64,000 bases of DNA, taken from NCBI GenBank assembly GCA_012845835.1, contig JABAKD010000024.1, positions 6,412,578-6,476,577 on the forward strand, read 5' to 3'. Shown here in pieces: positions 42,211 through 53,129 of this stretch (the first letter of the stretch is position 1; each line of letters opens with the position of its first letter). Below the pieces are notes generated by a model. That model saw only the letters and a program-made list of their open reading frames with translations. It had not been told where the DNA came from and ran no database searches. Source of the stretch: Undaria pinnatifida. Taxonomy: Eukaryota; Sar; Phaeophyceae; Laminariales; Alariaceae. Made by a program: the position numbers and the translations under genes.

Positions 42211-44300
42211 AGGTATATATTATAAAAATTAAAATACACTCCAGCTGTGAGATCGAATATTTTGTCGAAACTCATCTCTGCAAGCAGTGGGTAATACTCC
42301 GATCGCGCGTATTACGGGTTGTGTGTCCCCACTAAGGATATAGGTCGGCGACTCCCCTTGCAACTACAGTGTAGCTATCAGGGTCAACAGGGTGATGTTA
42401 GGCAGTCTGTGCGCAGAAACAATATAATAACCCGTTTCTGAGGGGGGCAAATCTGACAGCTGTGGAGGGAAATGCATCAGTATATCAAGTGAATAATGTC
42501 AGTCGAATAACCGGTGAGGGGAGGGCGGAGTTTTGAAGGACGTGGGGGCCTGATTTTGATCAAAAGGGGGGCGGGAGGGGGGGAGGGGGGGGGAGGGGAC
42601 GGGTGGGGCAGGTCAATTTGTGCGTGGAAACTATAAATCCTTCCTGTGGGGGAGGGGGGGGGTATATGTGCCGAGGGGAGAAGGGCTTTAGGTCGCATAG
42701 ATGCAGAGGTTTGCTACACGTGTGGTGCTAGGTCTAGGCGATGGTGCGGGTGGTGGGGAAGGAGGGGGCGTTGGGGGGGGGGGGTGGGAATTGCAGCAGC
42801 GGCATGGACGGCTCTAAAACAATGACGAGGCGATATCCAGGGCGTGGAAGTGTTTATTACCCTGGCGGATTTCGATATTATTAGGTGGGGTTTTTAAGCA
42901 AGAGAAAGCGAGGAAAAAAAAGGGGGAAGGGGAAGGGTTTCCAAGAGGTTTAGGTCATATACAATATTTAAATTCACTCCAGCTATGAGATCAAGGATTT
43001 GGTCGACACTGATCTTCGCAACATTGGGTGTGATTCTCCGATCGCGCGTGTTAATCACATATGTAGGGGCTTGCTATACGCGCGGTGCTGGGTCTAGGCG
43101 ATCGTGCGGGGTGTGAGGAAGGAGGGGGCGTTGGAGGGGGGGAGGGGGGATGAATGAAAGCTACGTCATGGATGGCTGGAAATATAATGACGTGATATCA
43201 ATTGCTTAGAAGTGTTTATTACTCTGGCTGATTTCGATTGTAAGTGGGGCGTTTGAACGAACTGGGCGGGGAACAAAAGGGAGGGCGGGGGCGGGGCGGA
43301 GGGCGGAGATGAGTTGGAGCTACGGCATGGATGGCTAGATTGATAATGAGATTATATCCGCTGGCTGGTAGTGTTTACTACTCTGGTAGATTTTGATTTC
43401 AGGTGGGGCGTTTGAACAAGAGGGATCGGGGGGGGGGGGGGGGAGGGGGGCGAGCATTTCAATATGTGCGCGGAAACTATATACCCTTAAAGGGGACGAA
43501 TGTGACGGTTGCAGCAAGAAGACACCCCGTTATATCACCCGCCTGGTAATGTTTATTATTATGGAAGGTTTGATGTTACATGTAGTATGCAACCCAGTTC
43601 TTAGGTGTAGTAAACAACGTGTTAAAAGCTTAATAATTTGTTATTGTACATGTATCGAAAGATAGAGTATTTCAATCGATAGGTACAATCATGTAGATAC
43701 CATTATTTTCTGACATCGCTAATTATAAGAAAGAGGTACATATTGCCAAATACAACAGGCGAGGTGATGTGGTCATGCAATGTTACCGCCATTGAGAACG
43801 AAAGGGAGAAATGCGAATCGTTATTGATTTGAAAGGAATGCGTAGTGTACACCCGCTCAATTAAGTTACTTCGTTAGTCATACTGCGTATGGCATAGATT
43901 GGGAGGCGATCATGCAGACGGTATGCACGGAATACCTTACGTAATAAGTTGGTATTGCGGTTTACCGCAATACAAAAATATCTGTCTGTCGTACCCCCTT
44001 TTCACATTGTTATTGTCTCACATATACGATTTTACGCCTATGATTTTTGCCGTGCCGATGTGGGGCTCAGGGGTCGCCAACTCAAAACACAGATATACAT
44101 CTTACAATTAAATACACCAAGCGAGGTGACGTGGGCATGCGATGTCAGCACTATTGAACGCGAGGGTGACTTTACTTTGTTAGGCATGTGCTACTGCGTT
44201 TGGTAGAGGTTTTCAGGCGATCATGCAAACGGCCGGAGGCACGAAATACCCTGCGTAATAGGTTGGTAGTAGAGTGGTCTACCGCAGTGGTATATATATA
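42211..44300 (+). mobile_element. G-rich mobile repeat (~2.1 kb), unit 2 copy syntenic with unit 1
   Basis: Same position and structure as 18824-20925, with left end TATTATAAAAATTAAAATAC and the same G tracts, modules and internal duplication. A (TA)n run of about 23 bases at 44291-44313, short in unit 1, marks its right end. Confidence 0.7.
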
Positions 44301-44487
44301 TATATATATATATGTACAGCAGTTTAGGCCCTGGCTCTTATTTTCAATCAACCACTTGATTCCCGACCGAACAGGTCGGCCAGGTTTGGTTTCTGAGAAT
44401 TTTTACGCGTTGGGTACGATACCAATGAATGGTTAGAATGTTTTTTTGGGGCTGGTCGAGCCGTTATGCAGAAGAGGATTGGCGGTA

Positions 44488-44533
44488 GTAATATTCGATC
44501 TCACATCTAGAGTGTATTTTAATTATTATAATA
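44488..44533 (-). repeat. Inverted 45-bp copy of the G-rich element's left end
   Basis: The reverse complement of this segment reads ATTAAAATACACTCTAGATG and continues TGAGATCGAATATT, matching the left end at 42217-42262. Unit 1 lacks it (about 21088). It lies about 190 bp beyond the apparent right end of the element, so it either marks a larger TIR-bounded element or is an independent fragment. Confidence 0.75.
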
Positions 44534-44689
44534 TTTTATTGAAGTACAGTGTACTTCCGGGATAGCAGATTTCCAACCTCACGGAAACCCCACAGCAGTC
44601 CTTGTAGTGCAACTATTTCCAACTGGAAATACATCGCGTGAATACGGAATAAGTCGGTAAATAGAGCATAATAACCCATGTATCATAAG

Positions 44690-46140
44690 ACAATACGAAA
44701 GGTGCGCCTGCTAAAAGCCAAGGTGATGGAGACCGTGCTGTACGGGTGTGCCTTGGACGCTCGGCCAGGAGCACTTCGCTGAGCTCCCAACGGCACACCA
44801 CAACCTCCTCCAGACGACCATTGGCTTCAAACGCCGACAACGCACCGACCACGCCTCATGTCGTACGCCAAGGCTCTCAAGAAGGTACAAGTAAGTGTGG
44901 GAGGATTCAGACGACCATCCGAAAATGACTCTTCCTCTTTGCGGGGACCATACAGTGGGCATCCAATGAGCGGCTGGCTAATCGCGTGACGTCCGAGACG
45001 ATGGCTGGTGGGGAAAACCCGGGACCAGGCCTACCGAAAAATAACTGGGCACACCGCCTAGCAGACGACATCAGGGTATTCCACACGCCACCGAGAGGTC
45101 TACGGATAGCTCCCTTTTGCCGTTCGGAGTACAGACGGTGTAATAATAATACTGAGGGCGGGTAAGAAGAGTGGGCCCACGCAGCAGTGGACGCCATGAG
45201 CAGCGACAAGGGGAAACCGGGGGGGAGGGGGGGCAGCGGTACTGATATATAGCCGTCGACGAATGCAAGAATAATATGGCATGTCGTGTGGCGGTGCCGG
45301 TTTGACCAATACGTGGAACGTGTGCTACTATAGCCGTGAACCCTACAGTACGGTAGATTTTTGCGTTGTGTTTTCGTTAATAGGCTCAATGGGGGGAGCG
45401 CGAAAGCGGCAGCAATGACGCGTGTTGTCTTGCTTCTTTTTTTTGTTATTTCTGCCTTGTTTCCCTGTTTGTTCTCATATATTGGCTCCCCGCCGGCCTT
45501 ATGCGGGTGTCTTCTTCCTCTTCTTCGTGTTGGTTCGGACGTGCAAGACTGATATCTGTTATTCTTCAGCATGTATGTTTTTCCTGCAGCCATTCCGATC
45601 TTCTTGCATCAAATTCTGTTCTTCAGAACTCCTGTCGTCGGCTTCCCCCCCCTCTTTTTGTGTTTTTTTTTTAATTATTATGTTGACTGATTCTACGATA
45701 GCCCTCCCCCAAAACCGGCGATTTTATTTAACGAACGTTCCATGGCTGCTCGACACGAGAAAGGATGACACGAGTTCTGAGATCATCCTCAAATATTTTC
45801 TTGTTTGCAAAGGTCTATCGCACGATGACGTCGGGGTGGTAAGGGGCATTGTTTTTAAGTAAATACGGCCGGGAGCTGGTTTCCGCAGATTCATTGAAGA
45901 AAAGTTGGGGGGGGGCTACCGTCGAACGACTCTGTTTCTTATCTTTACGGTCTGGCTTGTCAGTTGCTTTGTCGTGTTCTGGTACCCGGTACGATAGCAT
46001 TTCACTTGTTGTACCTTGATCAATCATGAATTGCTAAACGTGTTTTTTTTGTTTTTTCTGTCTCAGTCTGTGACCACAGAAGAACGTGTATATATCCAGA
46101 GGATGAATAGTCAGCACGGACACTGGGTGTACTGATGTGT
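44690..46140 (+). mobile_element. LINE 3' end remnant, unit 2
   Basis: AKVMETVLYGC-like codons start at about 44718; RTDHASCRT and AKALKK follow at 44845-44885, then AGGENPGPGLPKNNWA at about 45005-45050. Frames are broken. The pyrimidine-rich tail runs from 45425 to about 46080, interrupted by a MITE at 45696. A long opposite-strand ORF (44907-45593) is an antisense shadow of it. Confidence 0.7.
45696..45921 (+). mobile_element. ~220-bp MITE within the LINE tail, unit 2 copy c
   Basis: CGATAGCCCTCCCCC after TA at the left, GGGGGGGCTACCG at the right. Syntenic with 23423-23646. Confidence 0.75.
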
Positions 46141-46169
46141 GTGTTTTTACATTAATTAAACAGTCATTC

Positions 46170-46780
46170 TACCCAACGACATCAGTACGCCCAGAGTCCG
46201 TGCTGATTCTTCATACTAGAAAAATACAAATTCTGTGGTCACGGACTGTGACACAGAGTAAGCCAAACAGTCGCAAATCATCAAGGTAAATCAAGTGAAG
46301 TGCTAGCGTACCGGGTACGAGAACATAATAAAACAAGCCAGGCCATGAAAAAAGAGAAACAAGAAGACAGGAAAAAAAACTAGTGACAGGTGTTCTGAAG
46401 AATGTGATGCAAGAAAAAGAGCGGAAACAATAGGAAAGGCTGCAAGCGGAACACCATACGTGCTGAAGAGGAACAGCAGATACCTGTTGCACGGACAAAA
46501 CAACAACAATAAGATAACTTCTTCTGTTGTTTCACGGACATACACAACACGAAGAAGATAATTGTTGTTTTACGGACACAAAAATACGAAGGCGGGGAAG
46601 AAGATGCCGGCATATCGCCGGTGGGGAAGGGAATAAGGAAGCAAACCAGAAGAAAGAAAATAAAATAAAAGAAAAAAGGATATAGGACGGCAGCAAGTCA
46701 TTACTGTCCCTTTCGCGCCACTCCCGTTGAACTCAACGAAATCAAACAAAGAAGAAACTGCCACTCGCTGTAGAAGGTTC
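46170..46780 (-). mobile_element. Second LINE-type tail in opposite orientation, unit 2 (longer)
   Basis: The reverse complement follows the forward tail from GAGTGGCGCGAAAGGGACAG through the pyrimidine-rich part, CTCGTACCCGGTACG and TCAGCACGGACTCTGGG. It thus covers almost the whole 3' tail, about 600 bp, against about 360 bp in unit 1. Confidence 0.75.
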
Positions 46781-47384
46781 AGGGCTAGAGTAGCACACGC
46801 TCCGGTGATGTCGTTGGGTAAAAACAACGGTTTAATGGAGTAGTACTCCGAGTGGGGGATGCGTGGTGGGTCGGTGTTGGGAAGAATGCTCCTCATGGGT
46901 TCCGGGGTGTTTGGTTGGTCTCTCCTCATGCCTCGCTGGATAGACTAAAGCTTTTATGCATGTTTTCCCTACTACATAGAATACGTAAAAGACAGACATA
47001 GCAGGGCTGCAGGGCAGCGCAGGGTAGCGCAGGATAGAACAGGGTAGTGAGATGATGGGCGTCCTGCTTGTCCCATCATCGTCACCTACATTACCGCCCA
47101 TCTATGATGGCCTTGACGTGAATGTGACATGTAATATCACGTGGTTTTGCCTCAACCATGACATAAGTCATGGTTTCACGTCGAATATCTAAAGTATCCT
47201 TCTAAGGAGGGCACTCCATTACATTATAGGCGACCCTGAATAGTCGTAGATAGATGCAGATCACCTGGCAATCAAAGGATGTCAACAAAACATCCAGAAT
47301 TGGAAAGGGGATCGTAGATGCGGCTATTGGACACAAACGAAATGAGGCTATAGATTCCCCCACACCTCGCAATATTGAGGATTA
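46780..47384. other. Array stretch with no gene, unit 2
   Basis: Collinear with 24240-24795. Contains the 10-bp GCAGGGTAGC tandem (about 47010-47050). No gene. Confidence 0.5.
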
Positions 47385-49190
47385 TATTTTAAAAAATGAA
47401 AATACATTCCAGCAGTGAGATCGAAGATTTCGTCGAAAATCATCTTTGCAAGCTGTGTGTGATACTCCGATCGCGCGTATTACGGGTTGTGTGCCGTCGT
47501 TAAGGATATAGGTCGGCGACTCCCCTTGCAACTACAGTGTAGCTATCAGGGTCAACAAGGTGATGTTAGTCAGTCTGTGCGCGGAAACTATAAAACCGTT
47601 TCTGAGGGGGCAAAATCTGACAGCTTTGGAGGGAAATGTATCCGTTTATCAAGTGAATACTGTAAGTCGAATATCCGGTGAGGGGGGGGTGGAGTTTTGA
47701 AGGATGTGGGGGCCTGGTTTTGATCAAAAGCGCGCGGGGTTGGAGGGGGGGGGGAGGGGAGGGGGGGGGGCGGACTGACGGGCAATTTGTGCGTGGAAGC
47801 TATCAATCCTTTCAACGGGATAAATCTGACGGTTTTGGGAAAAAAAAAAAAATGCACCAGTTTATCATAGGGGGGGGGGTTGGGGCGGGGGGGGGGGCGT
47901 GTGGGGCAGCTCAATCTGTGCGTGGAAACTATACATTATTCCGAGGGGATAAATGTGACGGTTTTGGAAACAATGCATCAGTTTATCATGTATATCCTGG
48001 GGTAAGTCGTACAATCAGGGAGTAGGGAGAGGGCGGAGTGTTCGAGGGGGTGAGGGTGGGATGGGATGGGATGGGGGGGTTGGGGAGGTGGGGGGTGGGG
48101 GCGGGGGGGGGGGGGTGGGGGGGGGAGGGGAGGGGGGGGGAAGAAGGTTTTTGGTGAAGGGTTTGTTATACGTGTGGTGCTAGGTCTAGGCGATGTTGCG
48201 GGTGGTGGGGGAGAAGGGGGCGTTCGGGGCGGGGAGGGGGGGGAAGCAGCGGGCATGGATAGCTCTAGAACTATAATGAGGTGATATCCAGTGCATGAAT
48301 TGATTAATCTGGCGGATTTCGATATTAGGTGGGGCTTTTGAGCAAGGGAGAGCGAGAAGGGAGGGGGGGGGGGGGGGGGGATTTAACAGGAGGTGCAGGT
48401 CACAAATAATATTCAAATACACTCCGGCTGTGAGATCAAAGATATGTAGGGGCTTGTTATACGCGTGGTGCTAGGTCTAGGCGATCGTGCGGGTGGTTGG
48501 AAAAGAGGGGGCGTTGGAACGGGGGTTGAGGGGGGTGGGGGGAAATAATGAAAACTACGACATGGATGGTCAGAAGGATAATGACGTGATATAATCTGCG
48601 TATAGGTGTGTATTACTCTGGCCGATTTCGATTGTGAGTGGGGCGTTTGGACAAACTAGGCGGAAAGGGGAGGGGGGGGGGGGAGGATCAGGGGAGGGGG
48701 GGGGGGGGGGGCGGAAAGGATGGGGGGTTTTTGAACAAGAGGGATCGGGGGAGGGGAAGGGGAGGGGGGGGGGCGGGACATTTCAATATGTGCGCGGAAA
48801 CTATAAGTTCTTAAAGGGGGACAAACCTGACGATTGTAGCAAGAAGACATCCCTTTATATCATCTGCCTGGTAATGTTTACTATTGTAGAAGGTTTGATG
48901 TTAGATGCAGTATGCAACCCAGTGTTTAAGTGTAGTAAATAACGTGTTAAATCCTAACAATTTGTTGTTGTTCATGGATCGAAAGCGAGAATATTTGATA
49001 GAACATTTGTAGTTACCATTATTTTCTGACATCGCTAATTATAAGAAAGAGATACGTATTATTGCCAAATACAACAGGCGAGGTGATGTGATCATGCACT
49101 GTTTGTCACCACCATCATATAGTTACCATTATTTTCTGACATCGCTAATTTTACGAAAGAGATACGTATTGCCAAATACAACATTCGAGG
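47385..49190 (+). mobile_element. G-rich mobile repeat inserted in unit 2 only (~1.8 kb)
   Basis: Splits sequence that is continuous in unit 1 (…attgagga and cctcattgcaag, 24790-24815). Left end TATATTTTAAAAAATGAAAATAC, as at 27973. It carries the GTGCGYGGAAACTATA motif at 47578, 47792 (variant), 47920 and 48791 with intervening G runs. The right end ends CATTCGAGGTGATGTGG. Near the right end a ~110-bp segment (TTACCATTATTTTCTGACAT onward) is duplicated in tandem (about 49012 and 49121). No credible ORF. Confidence 0.8.
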
Positions 49191-49937
49191 TGATGTGGCC
49201 TCATTGCAAGATATACAACCCTATGATGGAGCTCACAACCGTGAGAGCTCGAGAAAGGGTAGGTACCTACGGTATACCAGTAGCAATCGGCCTACAAAAA
49301 CACGAAGGGCGCGGCCATTGAGCGCAAGCATGCGGAGGGAGCCCAATACGAAGCAGACGCGGAAACAATGCCAGAAGGGAAGAAGGGAACACGTGTCACG
49401 CTGTGAAGACCAGACATTTTCATGGCCAGCACACATGGTGGTGGGAAGTGTGCTTGTGTTCTTCGCACGAAACTGATATTCATATTTTCATATTGATGTT
49501 GTGATATCGTACGAGATTGTAGTTTGGCTGTTGGTAATAATGGTCGATGACTCAGGTGTTCTATGACAGAAGATGATATTAATAATTGCCGATTTAGCAA
49601 GATGCGTATCTCCTCACCTCGAACCCAAAAAATTCCATTAAACAGCTTTTTTTCAGCTTTTCCCAAAAATAATCCCTTGTTTCCTTCATTCCAGGAAAAA
49701 AGGCGTCATTTGGGGGGGGACAATAATTATCATCTCCTGGTGGTCCAGGAACCACATTAAGCTCGAATATACGATTCATCCAGGCCTCTTGACAGCCATT
49801 GTCAGTCATTTACACTCCACACAGCAGTGTCCTTGGGTAGGAAGAACGGTATCATGTGAAGACAACAACAACAGCAGCAGTACGAAGTAGTGGCAGTGCA
49901 GAATACGAGGGCCTGAGTGAATTTATCGGCTTTATTA
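49190..49937. other. Array stretch with no gene assigned, unit 2
   Basis: Collinear with 24805-25540. The 93-codon plus-strand ORF at 49195-49476 begins inside the G-rich insertion boundary and has a different end in unit 1; not called. Confidence 0.45.
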
Positions 49938-50435
49938 TTAATATTCGTAGTTGATGTTGCACTTGTTCATGCCCTCGATGGTTGTGTCCTGCAGTCGTCC
50001 ATCGATTACTATTGGAAAACCACTGCTACTCTTTAGTGCTGGCAGTGATCGCTGATGTACGAATATACTCATTATTATGTTGCGAGGGAAATCAGCAATA
50101 ATACGAAGTACAAAGCAGGACGCGAGCGGCCACAGCAGTGCGCTGCTGCGCAGTAGTAGTAGGTTTGTAGCGATTGCGACCGTATCCGCGACTGTAAACA
50201 TAAACAAACATGGACGCCTCAGCGAAATCTCAACGCCCCAGCTCGATTCCACCGAGCTCACGCGTCCCATTTGAATGTGACACCTCGCATAATGATACAA
50301 ATTAATTATCTCATTGTATTCCTTCCATGACTTCGTTCGCCATGACTCCTCTCGGTCACGTGGGTTACTCGCTGTGCTCATAATAACGCATTGTTGTGTT
50401 CGCAGCAGAACATCATACACATGTGTACACAACAT
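49938..50435 (-). CDS. Membrane-protein ORF with probable terminal exon, unit 2
   Basis: Open for 165 codons. A strong acceptor (TTTGTTTATGTTTACAG) at 50192 suggests that the real exon starts at 50191 and runs to the stop at 49938 (254 nt). It encodes VADTVAIATNLLLL, a hydrophobic stretch SSALLWPLASCFVLRIIADF likely to span the membrane, then IIMSIFVHQ and the tail FPIVIDGRLQDTTIEGMNK ending in NYEY. In unit 1 the same exon (25546-25800) is frame-shifted but retains an upstream exon with a consensus donor that unit 2 has lost. No family recognised. Confidence 0.4.
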   Translation of the reverse strand: MLCTHVYDVLLRTQQCVIMSTASNPRDREESWRTKSWKEYNEIINLYHYARCHIQMGRVSSVESSWGVEISLRRPCLFMFTVADTVAIATNLLLLRSSALLWPLASCFVLRIIADFPRNIIMSIFVHQRSLPALKSSSGFPIVIDGRLQDTTIEGMNKCNINYEY

Positions 50436-50894
50436 GGTCTAATGAATTGACAGCGCTACATTCCGAAATAGTTCCATCTTAAAAACCAAACATCGAAGGC
50501 AACATCATAATCGGAGCCCAACAGCGTTGTTAGGCTTTGACTCAACAAGAAAATGAAATCGGGAATTTCTGCGGGTTAGGCAAAACTCGCAAAATTTACA
50601 CCAAAAAAGGGCATTATTCTCCGCGAAATCGCCTCAAACTCGCATAGATAGGTCACTAAAACCTATACAAAACAATTGTGAGAAAACGCGAACAAAATAC
50701 CGTTTTGAGCAAGGGCGCACAACATAACAAATTCCGACAACACAGCCCCAAAAGGTTTTTTGGGTCCATCAGGTGGGGGGAGTACGAGACCCCCCACCCC
50801 TCCCCCCAACGCCGCCCAGCTTTTTATATACAACCTCCACTTCACTCAAGCTCCTATATAAAACAACCCTGCACTAAATCCTATACACTTAAGG
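50436..50894. other. Non-coding stretch with TATA-like motif, unit 2
   Basis: Collinear with 26200-26660. Contains the C-rich run near 50800 and CTCCTATATAAAA at about 50851-50863, as in unit 1, ahead of the plus-strand exon cluster. Confidence 0.35.
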
Positions 50895-50904
50895 GGGCAC
50901 AGTT

Positions 50905-51809
50905 CAGGGGTGGGGTTACTGCAATCCACGTAGCCCCTGAGGTCGACGTGGTCACGGACTGCGACGCCCTGCGTGCCGCAGAAGAGACACAGAAAGAGAG
51001 GGAGAGTGGTCACGGTGATCACTGTCTCTGTGGCGGGGGGAGCTCTCTTACCGGCCCCCTTCGATAAGACGGCATAGTAGTTAGAACCGGCCAGGGGAAA
51101 GCGAGCGGATGGCTCGAAGTTGATTTGCTACTGCGGGCACAACGTGGGCGACGGTTCAGGAAAGGGGGCAAGGCCAAGACGTGGGTTGTAGAACCCAATG
51201 TACCGGGAAAGCTGCACCTCAGAAACATTCCACCTGTCCTCTCGTGCCCAAGTGGGACTCACAAGAATGTGTCATTACTTTAGACCTGAAAGCGGCGTCG
51301 AAGAGCACGTCATCTACATATATCATGGCGTACATCATAAGAGGCTGAAGGCCACGATCATAGCTTTATGTAGGGCCTTTTACGAGGCAAACTGTATGTT
51401 GCTGCACCAACGCACCCCTGAAGCGCCTATTTTGCAACCCTGTAGAGTGAGTGTGGAAGTACTCCATGTCCGACCACGTGGAAGAGAGGCATGCCACATC
51501 GTTGGGTCTTAGCGAAACAGATCCCAAGGCTGTGAGATTCGAAGACCTCTTTGACCTACGAAAGCGAAGCAGAAAAGACGGCGGTGGCGAAAAACCTGCG
51601 AAAGAAAGGGCAAAGGTAAGGCTGCCAGAGCCCCCATAGTACGCCGGCAAGTCTCACAGCGGAAGGGTAAGGCTGTCAGCGCCCCCGTAGCACACCGTAG
51701 TAAGGTCTCACAGCAGAAGGGAGGGTCAGATGAGTCAGACGGGTCACACTCCGACGAGTCACTCAGACGATCGCCTAAGATTGTCGTAGACTTGTCGCAG
51801 AAGCATTGA
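50905..51809 (+). CDS. Plus-strand exon cluster of an unrecognised gene, unit 2
   Basis: Pieces in order are GGVTAIHVAPEVDVVTDCDA then LRAAEETQKERE (about 50912-51000), an open stretch 51198-51446 with RMCHYFRPESGVEEHVIYIY and RLKATIIALCRAFYEANCML, ending LQPCR at a GTGAGT donor (51447), then ETDPKAVRFEDLFDLRKRSR (from about 51518). A final frame reading KGKAVSAPVAHRSKVSQQKG and SDESDGSHSDESLRR ends at 51809. The second piece is open here but stopped in unit 1. Unit 2 has about 115 bp more between the first two pieces. Exon joins are not fixed. The C-terminus is basic then acidic, in repeated VSQQKG units. No family recognised. Confidence 0.35.
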
Positions 51810-52737
51810 GAAGCAAGCAACAAGCAAGCGCTTGAGAAGAAAGATATTTGGTTTTAGTTTTGAGGCAACTTGGGGGGGAGTTGTCTCCAAGCATCATACT
51901 TCTACAGGCGTTGCCAGCCCATCATAGGTTATTGCTCTTATATATCTCAACGTATCTATTCCAATGGTATGTATTACCCAACCTATGTGTTGGTATGTAC
52001 AACGTCTACGTGTATTTGAGTAAACCCAAGCACGCAAGCACAGCACAGCGTTTGCATTGAGACAAAATTGAGAGATGAATAAAAGGTAAGAAATGCCCAG
52101 GCGACAAAAAAAAAACTTTTTCTTCGGCCCTCGGCGTAGTGTGGTGTGCGGGGTAACTTTCCATGTATGTATGTGCGCCCTTGTATTAAGCGAACAGAAA
52201 TGCGTGCTTACTAGGTCAAAGGTCAAAGCACAAACAAACCAGTGTTTTATTAATACAAGAAGGGGGGTTCCATTATATATGGAGGCGTTATTAGTCTGGG
52301 GATAGGGGACGCGAGGAATTTCCTCTGAAAAGCACCATCACCCCAAGTCCTATTCATTTCAGGTAATTGCCGCTACCGGGAAACACGCATCCTTGCTATT
52401 TTATAACGTGATTCTAACGACGCCAGCAGTGAGTTCGACGAATTTAGAATTGATGCTCATGTTTGCAAGCTGCATACTATATCGATCGCCCGTCTTCACT
52501 AAATTTCATAAATTAAAACCTAATATAAGATTATATTGCATTGTTGTGTTACCTATCATGCATAACAACAGCACACCAATAAGTATGTGGACATTTATTT
52601 GTATGTATTTATTGCCTGGTGATTTATATTATTATGTGCACCGCGTGCTCTTATTGATGACCGAAAAGCAAATATGTTCCGCTTCAGCAGAGCTATACAT
52701 GAGGTGCTCACAAAGATACACGTTCTGTACACAAAAA
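51810..52737. other. End of unit 2, no gene
   Basis: 51810-52400 matches unit 1. 52400-52520 is a diverged fragment of the G-rich element's left end (GCTCATGTTTGCAAGCTGC). 52637-52737 matches the unit 0 tail (4556-4641). ORFs here are short and unconvincing. Confidence 0.5.
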
Positions 52738-53108
52738 TGTTATAAGGCTTAGTTTGGGTAAGCTATTGGTTAACCTGTGCAAGTGGTCAAACGGACTAAT
52801 ACCCTACTAATTCCTTAACAAATGGCGTCGTCGGCAGGACCATGGGTTTTTGGGTCGTGGGTTCGATCCCCACCATCCACAATAATAAACTTTTCAGATT
52901 TTCCCCATGTCGAACTTGAAAAATACTCTTCCTGGTATCCCCAGGAAATGAAACGGCTTGGATATTGACAGAGGTCCGCCGTATATCCGGCCGACCTGCT
53001 ATCCCGCCGTTTCAGGGGGGGAGAGTGTTATAAGGCTTAGTTTGGGTAAGCTATTGGTTAACCTGTGCAAGTGGTCAAACGGACTAATACCCTACTAATT
53101 CCTTAACA
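52738..53108 (+). mobile_element. TRIM-type miniature LTR element, young copy (371 bp)
   Basis: Two 83-bp direct terminal repeats (52738-52820 and 53026-53108) that I read as identical, each starting TGTTATAAGG and ending CCTTAACA. A primer-binding-like TGGCGTCGTCGGC starts two bases after the left repeat. A G-rich polypurine tract (about 53014-53025) abuts the right one. Flanks are A runs consistent with a 4-5 bp target duplication. Unit 0 holds the empty site (GGCAAAAACACTAAC, about 4647-4661). No coding capacity; structurally complete for a TRIM and recent. Confidence 0.9.
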
Positions 53109-53129
53109 AAAAGCACTAACAATTGCTAT

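Noticed and set aside
44907-45593. 228-codon minus-strand ORF over the LINE remnant, unit 2
   Set aside because: It is antisense to the recognisable LINE C-terminus and is only partly open in units 0 and 1.
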